DNA of 64,000 nucleotides from Dugong dugon. Lineage: Eukaryota > Chordata > Mammalia > Sirenia > Dugongidae. Of the stretch, positions 63,573-64,000 are shown in pieces. A model generated the notes under the pieces. The model saw nothing but the letters and a program-made list of their open reading frames with translations, ran no database searches and was not told the DNA's origin. The number at the start of each line of letters is the position of its first letter. Position 1 is the stretch's first letter. A program made the position numbers and the translations under genes. The stretch covers positions 19,638,501 through 19,702,500 of the forward strand of contig CM057476.1 in the NCBI GenBank assembly GCA_030035585.1. The letters run 5' to 3'.

Positions 63573-64000
63573 TGTCATGGATTCAATTGTGTCCCCCAAA
63601 AAATGTGTGTAGCAACTTGGCTAGGTCATGATTCCTAGTATTGTATGATTGTGTTATCTGATGTGATGTCCTTATGTGTTGTAAACTCTACCACTATGAT
63701 GAGATTATATGTGATCTCCTCATGGGTTGTAAATTCTATCACTGTGATGAGTTTACATTGATGAGGTTGACAAGATCGGTGTCTTAAGTCAATCTCTTTT
63801 GAGATATAAAAGAGAGAAGTGAGCAGAGACACATGGGAACATCATACCACCAAGAAAGCAGTGCTGGGAGCAGAGCGCATCCTTTGGACCTGAGGTTCCT
63901 GCGCAGAGACGCTCCCAGACCAAAGGAAGACTGATGACATGGACTTTCCTCTAGAGCTAACGGAGAAAGTGTTCCCCTGGAGCTGATGCCCTGAATTTGG
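63573..64000 (+). mobile_element. MaLR-like LTR, cut by the window end
   Basis: It starts TGTCATGGATTCAATTGTGT and matches 13620-14104 through AAAGCAGTGCTGGGAGCAGA to the edge. A TGATGAG-containing unit is repeated with variation (about 63690-63765). Confidence 0.85.

Overview
This is vertebrate, specifically mammalian, genomic DNA rather than prokaryotic DNA. The only protein-coding gene I can support is the 5' part of an unconventional class I myosin, best matched to MYO1H, on the + strand. Four coding exons lie at 52769-52894, 56145-56260, 58889-59087 and 60625-60705. All have canonical splice sites and compatible phases, and they encode residues 1-174 (start of the motor domain, P-loop and switch I). 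The gene continues beyond the right edge.

Most of the rest is interspersed repeats. The dominant one is a tRNA-derived SINE whose 3' tail matches the end of an RTE/BovB-type LINE in the same window. This AfroSINE + RTE + L1 combination points to an afrotherian, most likely an elephant or close relative (established knowledge plus inference; no species-specific gene was used). There are about 60 SINE copies in short (~155-170 bp) and long (~200-215 bp) forms. I also see a second SINE family with a near-complete tRNA-Gly head, three larger RTE copies, many L1 3' ends, MaLR-like solo LTRs, MIR, L2, hAT-type fragments and a TA-flanked MITE.

Layout: 1-9.3 kb is L1 and SINE, ending in three L1 3' ends arranged head to tail. 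9.3-16.5 kb is SINEs, an L1 split by an LTR, and a non-repetitive CpG-bearing stretch near 10.4-10.8 kb. 16.5-18.7 kb is an antisense RTE split by an LTR, a SINE and a second LTR-like element. 18.7-27.5 kb is SINE-rich, with a run of four same-direction SINEs (22.9-23.9 kb) and an L1 carrying a 5' inversion. 27.6-29.7 kb is the longest repeat-poor block and the best candidate for conserved regulatory DNA. 29.7-49.5 kb is again layered repeats. 49.8-52.6 kb is a five-level nest (MIR, SINE, RTE, LTR, SINE) ending about 150 bp before the first MYO1H coding exon. 52.7-64 kb is MYO1H exons and repeat-filled introns; one solo LTR starts 23 bp after a splice donor.

I found no rRNA, functional tRNA, CRISPR array, operon or intact transposable-element gene. 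The value of the window lies in its recoverable insertion history and in the assignment of the myosin exons. Without alignment, family names of old repeats and the regulatory role of unique blocks remain inference.
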